Below are positions 7,497 through 13,903 of a stretch of DNA of 13,903 bases, one piece after another; position 1 is the stretch's first letter, and each line of letters starts with the position of its first letter. Origin of the DNA: Acidobacteriaceae bacterium (GTDB lineage Bacteria > Acidobacteriota > Terriglobia > Terriglobales > Acidobacteriaceae); assembly GCA_003151875.1 (NCBI GenBank), contig PLYW01000120.1, forward strand, positions 1 through 13,903, written 5' to 3'. A model generated the notes under the pieces. The model was not told the DNA's origin. It saw only the letters and a program-made list of their open reading frames with translations, and did no database searches. Both the position numbers and the translations under genes were made by a program.

Positions 7497-9701
7497 ATGG
7501 AAGGCGCGTTAAACGGAGCTATGCGCCCAACAACAACTTATAAGATCATTCACTCGCCAGTGGGGATGGTGCTGCTCGGGCTGGTGGCGCGGGTACTCTA
7601 CATTGCGCTCGCGCACCTGTACCGCTTTGACACCTCCCACTGGCATGTCTTCGAGATGGCCAATCTCGGCTATTCGCTGGCCACTGGCCACGGATTTGGC
7701 TCTCCCTTCGGGGGTGACACGGGCCCTTCCGCCTGGACCGCTCCGCTCTATCCATGGGTCATCTCTCTGGCGTTTCGCGCTTTTGGGATCTACTCGCATT
7801 CCGCTGCGTTCGCGATTCTGCTATTCAACAGTGTCTTCTCGGCGCTTACCAGTTGGACCATCTATCGCATCGCCCGCCGCGTCTTCAACGAGACCGTTGC
7901 CGTCTGGTCGGGATGGATTTGGGCGGTGTTGCCCACCAGCATCTATTTCTCCGTCATCTGGATTTGGGAGACCAGCTTGTCGGCATTTTTGCTGAGCCTG
8001 CTGTTTCTGCTCACCTTGGAGATGCAAGACGACGACCGCCTCCGGTCGTGGATCGGCTATGGACTGCTATGGGGGATTGTTGCGCTGACCAATACCTCGA
8101 TAGTTGCCTGGCTGCCCTTTTCAGGATGCTGGCTCGCCTACCAATTGCATCGTCGCGGCAAACGGTTCGTGATGCCTGTGCTGGCCGGTGCGGTGATTTT
8201 CTGGGCGACGCTAACGCCGTGGCTCATGCGTAATTACTTCGTGTTCGACAAACCGCTTTTGGTCCGTGGCGATCTTGGTGTGGAGCTCCACATCGGCAAC
8301 AATCCCCAGGCCGAGGGCTGGGGGGTCCTGACGTACCACCCCGGCAGTTATGGACGTCTCTACGAACAATACAAGCAGATGGGCGAAGTGGCGTATAACG
8401 CCGAACAGGCTGATGAGGCAAAAGAATGGATCGTCCAAAACCCGAAGTCGTTTCTGCAGCTAAGCTTCCGCAGATTTCTCTTCTTTTGGGCTGGTATTCC
8501 GCAGGAAGGGCAGTCGCGATCGAAAAACCTGTTCCTTCTGGCATCTTCCATGCTCGCAATCGGCGGACTTCTGCTGGCTGCTAAACGGCGCATCCACGGG
8601 GTTTTTCTGTTCGCCACACTGCTCGTATTCTACCCGTTGATTTACTATTTCACTTTTCCGACACCACGGTACCGCCATGCCATCGATCCGGAACTGGCCA
8701 TCCTTGCGGTGTTTTTGATTTCGTCTTTTCCAGCTTTGCGGCGTCATCGCCAACCGGCAGTGATGTCGGGCCATGATGCAACCGCCTCGGAAGCGCCGTC
8801 CATGGCCCTCCGCCTTCTGCACTGGATGGCAAACCACGTTGCCATCCTTGTCCTCCCGGTGGCCGCCCTCCTGGCCATGGTGGCGCTGACGGTATTCAAC
8901 AACAACTATTCCCTCCGTCGAATGTCTCGCGCCGACTTTTCCGCTCAACTGGACCATGCGATTGAAAGCTCTACGCAGTGGATGGTCCAACACCCTGAAA
9001 TTCAGGGCAATCCGCCCTTAATGTTCATGGTGGGAGACATGGCGGAGATGTCGGGCGATCCGCGCCTCCACAGCTTTGTGGAGAGCTATCTGGCCAGCAA
9101 GCGGGTGCGGGTCCCAGGTGACCCCATCACTTGGTACTATGCCCGCATGGTTGACCCGGGCGCGCCAGTACCGTTCCTGACAGCGACGGGCCCAGACAGC
9201 GGTAGTCACCGGGGCTTCTGGATCTATTACGCCATAGCTCCGATGCGAGTGGAATTGAGTGCGGCGGATCGTGCCGACATGTTTTCGCCTACCAAATACA
9301 GTTGGGGAACCAGACTGCATATGCAGCTGCTGGCATTGGACATGTATCGTCACTTCAACGGACCGTCGCCAGAACTCGATCAGGCGATAAATCCTGTCAC
9401 CGAGGGTGTCGCACATGACGGGTATTGGGACTTCCGCGTCAGCGATTCCTACCATCAGCGCAGCGCCTTTATCCTTGGAGCCGACCGGCCAGACCTGGTC
9501 CAAGGCCGGTGGATCGAACGTATCCTGGACAACCAGCGCCCGGACGGCTCGTGGGGATATTGCTGGTATGGCTGGTGTCGCGGAATTTTCGAATTCAGAC
9601 TTGGGGATTATGACCCAGGACACACTACGGTGCAGGCAGCCTGGGCCCTGTACATGCTGAAGTATCGATATCCGCAGTGGATCGAGCAGCATTACCGGTA
9701 G
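7497..9701 (+). CDS. GT-C (GT39/ArnT-like) membrane glycosyltransferase with C-terminal toroid-like domain
   Basis: A 734-residue polytopic protein. Residues 1-415 resemble GT39/PMT_2-type lipid-linked sugar transferases. The first TM (about 22-40) leads into a periplasmic loop with FEMANLGYSLATGHGF and WTAPLYP, followed by many TM helices. TPWLMRNYFVF (240-250), GVELHIGNNPQAEG (261-274) and PTPRYRHAIDPEL (388-400) are patterns common in bacterial GT39 proteins. A further TM (447-466) leads to a ~265-residue soluble part (470-734), presumably periplasmic. It ends with a QW-like motif (ILDNQRPDGSWGY, 676-688) and HTTVQAAWALYML (709-721), suggesting an alpha/alpha-toroid of terpene-cyclase/prenyltransferase-like fold; this fold call is inference. 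A catalytic role for the toroid is not shown. An alternative start is ATG 7521 (residue 9), with GGAG only 2 bases upstream; ATG 7497 has only a weak TGGA. Sugar and acceptor are unknown. Family fragments flank the gene on both sides. Confidence 0.82.
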   Translation: MEGALNGAMRPTTTYKIIHSPVGMVLLGLVARVLYIALAHLYRFDTSHWHVFEMANLGYSLATGHGFGSPFGGDTGPSAWTAPLYPWVISLAFRAFGIYSHSAAFAILLFNSVFSALTSWTIYRIARRVFNETVAVWSGWIWAVLPTSIYFSVIWIWETSLSAFLLSLLFLLTLEMQDDDRLRSWIGYGLLWGIVALTNTSIVAWLPFSGCWLAYQLHRRGKRFVMPVLAGAVIFWATLTPWLMRNYFVFDKPLLVRGDLGVELHIGNNPQAEGWGVLTYHPGSYGRLYEQYKQMGEVAYNAEQADEAKEWIVQNPKSFLQLSFRRFLFFWAGIPQEGQSRSKNLFLLASSMLAIGGLLLAAKRRIHGVFLFATLLVFYPLIYYFTFPTPRYRHAIDPELAILAVFLISSFPALRRHRQPAVMSGHDATASEAPSMALRLLHWMANHVAILVLPVAALLAMVALTVFNNNYSLRRMSRADFSAQLDHAIESSTQWMVQHPEIQGNPPLMFMVGDMAEMSGDPRLHSFVESYLASKRVRVPGDPITWYYARMVDPGAPVPFLTATGPDSGSHRGFWIYYAIAPMRVELSAADRADMFSPTKYSWGTRLHMQLLALDMYRHFNGPSPELDQAINPVTEGVAHDGYWDFRVSDSYHQRSAFILGADRPDLVQGRWIERILDNQRPDGSWGYCWYGWCRGIFEFRLGDYDPGHTTVQAAWALYMLKYRYPQWIEQHYR

Positions 9702-9724
9702 TTACTAACGTTCAGCCAAACAAA

Positions 9725-9836
9725 ACGTTGCCGCAGCACCGGCGTCCCATTCGATCCAGAGCTCGTAATCCTTGCGGTGTTTTTGATTTTATCCCTTACG
9801 TCTCTCTTGCGGCGCGGGAGCAACCGGACACACTAA
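9725..9836 (+). pseudogene. Frameshifted remnant of the end of a second GT39-type paralogue
   Basis: Bases 9725-9751 read TLPQHRRPI, then one extra base (9752) shifts the frame to DPELVILAVFLILSLTSLLR, ending at TAA (9834-9836). The intact gene reads PTPRYRHAI then DPELAILAVFLISSFPALRR at residues 388-416. In the 12 residues from Asp397, 11 are identical, and the DNA run CCTTGCGGTGTTTTTGATTT is identical in both. The stop falls where a GT39 protein lacking the toroid domain would end, so this may be the tail of a shorter paralogue. An internal chunk of a full-length copy is the alternative. Confidence 0.8.
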
Positions 9837-9869
9837 TCCCCTCCGTCCAGTCAAAGAAAGAATAGTACC

Positions 9870-9896
9870 TTTCGACTGCCTCGCAGAGTATATAGT
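9870..9896 (+). promoter_or_regulatory. Possible sigma70-like promoter for the GT2 gene
   Basis: TATAGT (9891-9896) matches five of six bases of the -10 consensus in a locally AT-rich stretch. The upstream element is poor (TTTCGA at 9870-9875, 15-base spacing). If used, it would give a 5' leader of about 250 bases containing the hairpin at 10070-10099. Confidence 0.22.
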
Positions 9897-10069
9897 GTGG
9901 GGTATTGGGAGGTAAGACGGAAATCTGGGTAGAGCCTCTCGGTTGGATTCACTCTGTACATTTGGCTCGAGACGGTGAAAGTCTGCTGCTGGGCAGAGTT
10001 GGACGGTAAGCGAGTCCGCGAATGAAGGTCTAATGGGGGAGGGCATTTTGGTGGTTCTCCCGGGCCGGA

Positions 10070-10099
10070 GGAGAGTCAGAGAGATTCTTTTGACTCTCC
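10070..10099 (+). repeat. Perfect 9-bp hairpin in the GT2 leader, with a competing upstream stem
   Basis: GGAGAGTCA (10070-10078) pairs with TGACTCTCC (10091-10099), and the stem can continue by three more pairs, two of them G-U (10079-10081 with 10088-10090). TCTCC at 10056-10060 can instead pair with GGAGA at 10070-10074, so two mutually exclusive stems are possible. There is no T-run after it, so it is not a standard terminator. Confidence 0.5.
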
Positions 10100-10150
10100 G
10101 CAGTCCTTGCTCATTCACTTCTGACTGCACCGCAATGGAGTCTGAATTTG

Positions 10151-11329
10151 ATGCCCGTACTCATACTTGCGTTCACTGCGATGGTTGGCCTCTACATCGT
10201 CGCTGTGTATCCGATCCTGCTCAGTTGCTGGCGGCGTGCAGCTCCGCCAGTGAAAAAAGATCGGGACTTCCGTCCCACGGTTTCGGTCCTACTGGCGGTC
10301 TATAACGGCGAAGACTTCATCCAAAAAAAACTGGAATCGCTGTTCGCACTGAAATATCCGGCGCATTTGCTGGACGTCGTGGTGGTGTCAGACGGATCAA
10401 CCGACGCCACCGATGAAATCGTGGCAAAGTTTGCCGATTGCCGGGTTCGCCTGGTAAAGGTGCCGCACGGTGGCAAAGCAGCGGCCCTCAACGCCGGCAT
10501 GATTCACGCCTCGAGCGAGATCGTCTTCTTTACCGATGTTCGCCAGACGCTGGATCCCGATGCGCTTTCCCATCTGGTGGCCAATTTCGCGGATCCGTCG
10601 GTCGGAGCCGTTACCGGTGCGCCGCGTTTTCTCCATGCCAATCGCGTGGGGGAACAGGCGGACATGGATTTGTACTGGCGCTACGAACTGTGGACCCGAG
10701 AGCGGCATTCGCAAATCGATTCCGTTCTGGCCACCACAGGCTGGATCTATGCGCTTCGCCGCACCTTGGACGAGCCGGTCCCTCCGGACACGCTTACCGA
10801 TGACCTAATCATCCCGCTGCGGGTCCTCTTGCAGGGCTACCGAGTGATCTTTGACCCGACGGCGGTGGCGTTTGATTATGCGGACATCCAGGGCGGAGAA
10901 TTCCGGCGCAAACTCAGGACGCTGGCTGGTCTCTGGCAAGTATGTGTCCGTGTGCCCGGGTTGTTCACCCGTGCCAATCGAATGCGATTTCATTTCGTCT
11001 CCAACAAGGTTGGGCGCCTGGTGCTCCCCTGGGCAATCCTGTGCTTTTCTGCGGCTACATTGGCGCTCCCGGCAGGACCATTCCGTCTGGTTCTTCTGCT
11101 CGCCGAACTGACCGTGCTCGCCTTGGCCCTGCTCGACGGATTTCTGCCCCGGCACTTTTTCCTCCGCCGCATATCCTCTCCGGCGCGAAGTTTTCTCATT
11201 CTGAATGCAGCATCGCTCTTGTCTGTAATGGTATTTTTTGTTCGGCCAGAGACGCTGTGGCGGCCGACGCGGGTAAAAGCTGGCACTTCCCAACGGCTCC
11301 TCAACAAGCAGGCGGAACGCGGGTCGTAA
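10151..11329 (+). CDS. Membrane-anchored family 2 glycosyltransferase
   Basis: A ~392-residue inner-membrane GT2 enzyme (numbering from TTG 10148). An N-terminal TM lies at about 4-26. The GT-A domain starts at PTVSVLLAVYNGE (43-55), followed by VVVVSDGSTDAT (77-88), GGKAAALNAGM (108-118) and FFTDVRQTLDPDAL (127-140). In that last motif only Asp130 of the usual DxD is kept. TDDLIIPLR (217-225) occupies the acid/base motif position, and RRKLRTLAGLWQ (253-264) the R/QxxRW-like region. Two or three TM helices follow (291-309, 313-330, 347-365). The arrangement resembles processive or polyprenyl-linked GT2 enzymes that elongate cell-surface polymers; donor and acceptor are unknown. GGAG at 10137-10140 is 7 bases from TTG 10148 and 10 from ATG 10151; ATG is preferred on codon grounds. 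It lies 446 bases downstream of the GT39 gene and may have its own promoter. Confidence 0.88.
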   Translation: MPVLILAFTAMVGLYIVAVYPILLSCWRRAAPPVKKDRDFRPTVSVLLAVYNGEDFIQKKLESLFALKYPAHLLDVVVVSDGSTDATDEIVAKFADCRVRLVKVPHGGKAAALNAGMIHASSEIVFFTDVRQTLDPDALSHLVANFADPSVGAVTGAPRFLHANRVGEQADMDLYWRYELWTRERHSQIDSVLATTGWIYALRRTLDEPVPPDTLTDDLIIPLRVLLQGYRVIFDPTAVAFDYADIQGGEFRRKLRTLAGLWQVCVRVPGLFTRANRMRFHFVSNKVGRLVLPWAILCFSAATLALPAGPFRLVLLLAELTVLALALLDGFLPRHFFLRRISSPARSFLILNAASLLSVMVFFVRPETLWRPTRVKAGTSQRLLNKQAERGS

Positions 11330-11363
11330 GCCCACGCCTCTGCTCCCGATGCGGGCTCGGCAC

Positions 11364-12110
11364 TCATGGCTGAATCTTGGGTTTGCGGACCCGCACGATG
11401 CCGCCCTCGACCGTGCCCACCGAGCGAAAGAACTCCAGAGTTTCATCGTCATACCATTGACGAGGACCATAGCGATCGGGATTGGCGTTGAGTTCCAGGT
11501 GCAGGGTCCCGCCATCCCGCAGATGGGACAAAGCATCGGTCACGAAGAACCGCCACTCTGCGACGCCCCACTCGTCCGGTTGACAATGACGGTTGAAGCA
11601 AATCCAAAACGCTGTAATGAGATCGAGGTCGCGCAGGGGAAGATTCATGGCAACGTAGCGCTCAATGAGGAGTGGTGAAACCTGAGCATCACAACCGAGC
11701 GCGCCCAGCAATTCGCTGTAGACGCGCTTCTCCACATCGCTGAGGATGCTGGGCGGAGCGTCAATACCATAACATTCATGGCCGCACGCCCGGGCAGCCG
11801 CGAGAAAATATCCCGGACCGCAGCCAATATCCAGCACTCGCAAGGGAGGAGTCTTATGCAGCGACAGCCTTCCGATGCGCGCGACATTGAAAGGCATCCA
11901 GAAAGTATAATCGGTATATTTAGCGGCGCAGGCGGGGTCGCGCCTCAGTATCTCCTCCATTTCGCGTCCCAGCCTGTGGATACGCTTCAAGTCAGTATTG
12001 GCGCCGACCCGTCTCGCCAGAGCGCTCAACTTGAGCGACCGATACTGGTAGATGCGAGCCCACATTCGGGCAATCTCGAGAGTACGGTTGAGAGATAGCG
12101 ACGATGTCAT
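11364..12110 (-). CDS. Class I SAM-dependent methyltransferase
   Basis: A 248-residue soluble protein on the minus strand, convergent with the GT2 gene (34-base gap). Motif I is VLDIGCGPGYFLAAA (92-106). The acidic residue ending the second strand is in CYGIDAPP (113-120). DLDLITAFWICFNRH (161-175) fits motif II/post-I, and LRDGGTLHLELNAN (197-210) the late strand typical of Methyltransf_23/11-like enzymes. The N-terminal ~85 residues are helical and charged and may form a substrate lid. The substrate cannot be read; a role in modifying sugars or the terminal residue of the polysaccharide is plausible from location only. The stop-proximal end is clean. No clear ribosome site precedes ATG 12110, so a later start is possible. 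Confidence 0.82.
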   Translation of the reverse strand: MTSSLSLNRTLEIARMWARIYQYRSLKLSALARRVGANTDLKRIHRLGREMEEILRRDPACAAKYTDYTFWMPFNVARIGRLSLHKTPPLRVLDIGCGPGYFLAAARACGHECYGIDAPPSILSDVEKRVYSELLGALGCDAQVSPLLIERYVAMNLPLRDLDLITAFWICFNRHCQPDEWGVAEWRFFVTDALSHLRDGGTLHLELNANPDRYGPRQWYDDETLEFFRSVGTVEGGIVRVRKPKIQP

Positions 12111-12205
12111 AGGGCTTCAGAAGTCTGGGGGCGAGGGTACACGTTACGACTTCCAAACTTAGTTCAAGTCTAACCAGTATCATAGCAATTCCGCATATTT
12201 AGGAG
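12111..12205. promoter_or_regulatory. Divergent intergenic region with overlapping -10-like hexamers
   Basis: This 95-base region separates the divergent methyltransferase and YdcF-like genes and must hold their promoters if they are independently transcribed. TATCAT (12178-12183, plus strand) and TATGAT (same site shifted one base, minus strand) are each one base from the -10 consensus. For the minus gene, TTGAAC (12167-12162) with TAACGT (12145-12140) at 16-base spacing is another weak pair. No good -35 is seen on the plus strand. Confidence 0.25.
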
Positions 12206-12826
12206 ATGCAGGAGAAGACACCAAATCCGCCGATGATTCTCAAACGCCTGGTGGTACTAACAATCGTTATCGTGATTGCCGTTTGGCTGCTGTCGCATGC
12301 CGCGTCCTTCTTGGTGCTGAATGACCCGCGGCCCGCAGACGTCATACTGGTCCTGGCCGGCGGCACCGATGCGCGTTACGAACATGCGGTGGCGTTACAG
12401 AAAGCGGGATTTGCGGAAAGAATCATCTTGGATGCGGATGCTAGTCGAGACCGGTTTGGGAAGTCTGATGCGGACATGGCGGCTGACTTTCTGCGCGCCT
12501 ACGGGCCGCTGGGTTCGGAGGTCTGCCCGATTCGCGAAGATTCGACGTTTGGTGAGACCGTCGATGTTAAGCGATGCCTGGAGCGCCAAAACGTGCATTC
12601 TGCGTTGATTGTTACTTCCGACTTTCACACCCGCAGGGCCATCTCGATTTTTCACAAGAGACTGCCGCAATATGAGTGGTCGGTGGCCGCTGAGTCGGCC
12701 CCTTATCATAATTCTGAACAATGGTGGAGACACCGCCGTTGGGCGAAAGCTGCCCTCGACGAATGGGAAAAGTATTTGTGGTGGAAGCTCGTGGACCAGT
12801 GGGGCTCGAACGTCGTATTGAATTGA
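12206..12826 (+). CDS. YdcF/SanA/ElyC-like DUF218 envelope protein
   Basis: A 206-residue protein with an N-terminal TM (about 13-35) and a DUF218 domain, probably facing the periplasm. Family patterns are DVILVLAGGTDARYEHAVAL (45-64), GFAERIILDADAS (68-80), an acidic segment IREDSTFGETVDVKRCL (109-125), and ALIVTSDFHTRRAI (133-146), which carries the conserved Ser-Asp-x-His core. DUF218 proteins such as ElyC and SanA affect envelope integrity and lipid-carrier or peptidoglycan metabolism; the biochemical activity is unsettled. AGGAG (12201-12205) abuts ATG 12206 with no spacing, which is unusually close. An in-frame ATG at 12233 is preceded by GGAGAAG but 15 bases away, so the start is uncertain. 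It is divergent from the methyltransferase and close to EPS genes, consistent with an envelope-polysaccharide role. Confidence 0.82.
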   Translation: MQEKTPNPPMILKRLVVLTIVIVIAVWLLSHAASFLVLNDPRPADVILVLAGGTDARYEHAVALQKAGFAERIILDADASRDRFGKSDADMAADFLRAYGPLGSEVCPIREDSTFGETVDVKRCLERQNVHSALIVTSDFHTRRAISIFHKRLPQYEWSVAAESAPYHNSEQWWRHRRWAKAALDEWEKYLWWKLVDQWGSNVVLN

Positions 12827-12843
12827 GCTCAAGCCGGCAGAGC

Positions 12844-12950
12844 AACGGGCTGCGCCGCATCCGACAGCCGATGCAAGCGACGTCGGAGATCCTCAATGGT
12901 CAGGTCCGCGGCCTAGGTCACTCAGCGCGTGAGCGCCTTCGCAGCCCGTT
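12844..12950. repeat. Perfect 11-bp inverted repeat enclosing smaller hairpins
   Basis: AACGGGCTGCG (12844-12854) is the exact reverse complement of CGCAGCCCGTT (12940-12950). The 85 bases between can form further stems: TCCGAC (12860-12865) with GTCGGA (12882-12887), or alternatively GCATC (12857-12861) with GATGC (12870-12874), and CTCA (12921-12924) with TGAG (12930-12933). TTTT (12949-12952) overlaps the end of the outer arm. It lies between the convergent ends of the YdcF-like gene and the 50-residue gene. Candidates are a structured RNA, a bidirectional transcription-stop region, or a small non-autonomous repeat. Confidence 0.55.
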
Positions 12951-12962
12951 TTGAAGCCCGGA

Positions 12963-13115
12963 TCACACAAAAGCGCGACTGAGAAGCACCAAAACGATTA
13001 ACAGCACAATTCCAGTGCCGAACGTGTACCAGATCAACTTCCGTTCGATCGGAAGCAGCGGCTCGTATTCACCTTCCATCTTGCGCAGTTCATCACCCAA
13101 GCGAGGTTCATTCAT
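12963..13115 (-). CDS. Small 50-residue single-TM protein coupled to the YeiH-like transporter
   Basis: The reverse frame from ATG 13115 gives MNEPRLGDELRKMEGEYEPL, then LPIERKLIWY and a TM helix TFGTGIVLLIVLVLLSRAFV, ending at TGA (12965-12963). The charged N-terminal half would face the cytoplasm, with a single TM at about 29-46. The start is 3 bases after the stop of the upstream transporter gene and is preceded by AAGGGGTGAG, which overlaps that stop, so translation is probably coupled. No known domain is recognised. By position it may be a small accessory subunit of the transporter, which is inference only. An N-terminal soluble helix plus one TM helix with a clean start and stop argues for a real gene. 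Confidence 0.7.
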   Translation of the reverse strand: MNEPRLGDELRKMEGEYEPLLPIERKLIWYTFGTGIVLLIVLVLLSRAFV

Positions 13116-13118
13116 ATC

Positions 13119-13903
13119 TCACCCCTTCACGATCGGCGGCAGCATGCCGTGGAAAAACAACCAGGAGATCAGCAGCCCGACCCAAATGATGTATCCGAAC
13201 AGGCACAGGACATAAACGGCAATGAGCTTGGCGATGCCTTCCTGCCACAGTTTTCGAAAGTTGGACACCACCCCGATCGAGAAAAAGGTCATAACGAAGA
13301 AAATCGACCGGAACACATTGGCCTGGGCCATGGACGCCTTCACCTTGGGCACCAGGGTTGGAACGGCAATGCCGATGGCCAGCACCAGCAAGAACGTGGC
13401 CACATAGCCGAGGATAAACTTGGGGAAGCGCTGCCAGATTTGCCCGGCATTGACCTGCTCGTCCTGACGGCGCTCGATTTTCGCCGACCATATCCAAGCC
13501 AGAAGAAATGCCCAGATGCCAATGAAGATGTCGATGAATACCTTCACGGTGGTGCTGACGCCCAAAATCCAACCCGGCTCATAGTTCACACCCGAGGCAC
13601 TCAAGGCTTTGGCTCGTATGAGTGCGTCGGCAATGGCGCCGCTGGCCACTGCGGCTCCGTCCGTCTTGACCGCCAGTCCCATCCAGGCCCCGGCCACCAT
13701 GGGTTGGTGATACAGGAAGTGCTGTGCCGCGAAGGGCAGGATGAGCAACTCCACCACGGAAAACACTACGACCAGCGAAGAGACCATCACGGGCACTACC
13801 GCGCGCGCTCGGATGGCGCTCCCGGTTGCAATGGCCGCCGACACTCCGCAAATGGATATACCCGAGGCCAGCGGCGCCGCCCATTCCCGGCTAAATCCGA
13901 AAT
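13119..13903 (-). CDS. YeiH-family putative sulfate exporter (5' end beyond right edge)
   Basis: A polytopic membrane protein of the YeiH/UPF0324 (Cons_hypoth698, PF03601) family. The frame is open to the right edge; a GTG at 13844 is internal because upstream codons continue the family pattern (ASGISICGVSAAIATGSAIR). Family motifs include VVPVMVSSLVVVFSVVELL, PMVAGAWMGLAVKTDGAAV, SGAIADALI and SIGVVSNFRKLWQEG. The ~260 visible residues hold about six TM helices and run to the C-terminus (LPPIVKG, TGA at 13121-13119). The family is annotated as putative sulfate exporters, with limited experimental support. A hydrophilic loop with KIERRQDEQVNAGQ separates two TM groups. It is the first of a two-gene unit with the 50-residue protein. 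Confidence 0.88.
   Translation of the reverse strand, partial: FGFSREWAAPLASGISICGVSAAIATGSAIRARAVVPVMVSSLVVVFSVVELLILPFAAQHFLYHQPMVAGAWMGLAVKTDGAAVASGAIADALIRAKALSASGVNYEPGWILGVSTTVKVFIDIFIGIWAFLLAWIWSAKIERRQDEQVNAGQIWQRFPKFILGYVATFLLVLAIGIAVPTLVPKVKASMAQANVFRSIFFVMTFFSIGVVSNFRKLWQEGIAKLIAVYVLCLFGYIIWVGLLISWLFFHGMLPPIVKG

Larger units (their letters stand above)
9837..10147. other. Non-coding leader/intergenic region before the GT2 gene
   Basis: About 311 bases between the decayed GT39 fragment and the GT2 gene hold no convincing gene. Open frames crossing it in either direction lack ribosome sites and recognisable composition. It contains a TATAGT -10-like hexamer (9891-9896) and a perfect 9-bp hairpin (10070-10099). 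The GT39 similarity visible before 9836 was not traceable further. Confidence 0.6.

Noticed and set aside
9789..10130. Minus-strand open frame in the non-coding leader
   Set aside because: It spans the decayed GT39 fragment and the hairpin, with no ribosome site or motif.
10033..10305. Plus-strand open frame across the GT2 start
   Set aside because: It overlaps the conserved N-terminal TM and first GT motif of GT2 in a different frame and contains the hairpin; there is no family resemblance.
11330..11363. Possible bidirectional terminator between GT2 and the methyltransferase
   Set aside because: Only a 5-bp AGCCC/GGGCT pairing with a 19-base loop and no T-run; too weak to call.
12829..12912. 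Minus-strand 27-codon open stretch (LTIEDLRRRLHRLSDAAQ) after the small membrane protein
   Set aside because: It looks protein-like but has no start codon and lies between stops. It could be a remnant, but nothing in the window matches it.
12844..12950. Inverted repeat considered as a simple Rho-independent terminator or a tRNA-like gene
   Set aside because: The arms are 85 bases apart, the T-run is only four bases and partly inside the arm, and no tRNA cloverleaf or T-loop pattern could be fitted.

Overview
The window reads as part of a Gram-negative, moderately GC-rich chromosome. The best guess is an Acidobacteriota-like bacterium. That guess is an inference from gene content (an exosortase/PEP-CTERM-type exopolysaccharide locus, large GT39-type membrane glycosyltransferases, and a YeiH transporter followed by a tiny membrane protein), not from a marker gene. 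No rRNA, tRNA, CRISPR array, IS element or phage gene was seen.

Left block (1-6144): five tightly packed plus-strand genes (gaps of 3, 0 and 2 bases, then a 4-base overlap) form one exopolysaccharide operon. They encode a 5'-truncated outer-membrane beta-barrel protein, a Wzz/GNVR chain-length protein, an ExeA/GspA-type AAA ATPase, a separate BY-kinase-like P-loop protein, and an undecaprenyl-phosphate sugar transferase. This gene set matches the one known around exosortase (XrtA/EpsH) systems, but no exosortase is in the window. The sugar transferase would start the lipid-linked repeat unit, the Wzz and kinase proteins would control chain length, and the beta-barrel could be the outer-membrane partner.

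Middle block (6145-11329): a 143-base gap containing a perfect 8-bp hairpin precedes gmd (GDP-mannose 4,6-dehydratase, making the GDP-6-deoxysugar precursor). Next comes a 734-residue membrane protein with an N-terminal GT-C/GT39-type glycosyltransferase domain and an unusual C-terminal extracytoplasmic domain that looks like an alpha/alpha-toroid (QW-like motif). A membrane-anchored GT2 glycosyltransferase follows. The GT39-type gene is flanked on BOTH sides by decayed pieces of its own family: a copy of its C-terminal tail with an in-frame stop lies immediately after gmd, and a frameshifted copy of the end of its GT domain lies just downstream. This points to repeated duplication and deletion of glycosyltransferase genes here.

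Right block (11330-13903): a minus-strand SAM-dependent methyltransferase is divergent from a plus-strand YdcF/DUF218 envelope protein. These are followed by a convergent minus-strand pair, a YeiH-family putative sulfate exporter (cut by the right edge) and a coupled 50-residue single-TM protein. The 136-base gap between the convergent genes holds a perfect 11-bp inverted repeat enclosing smaller hairpins, a possible structured RNA or terminator-like element.
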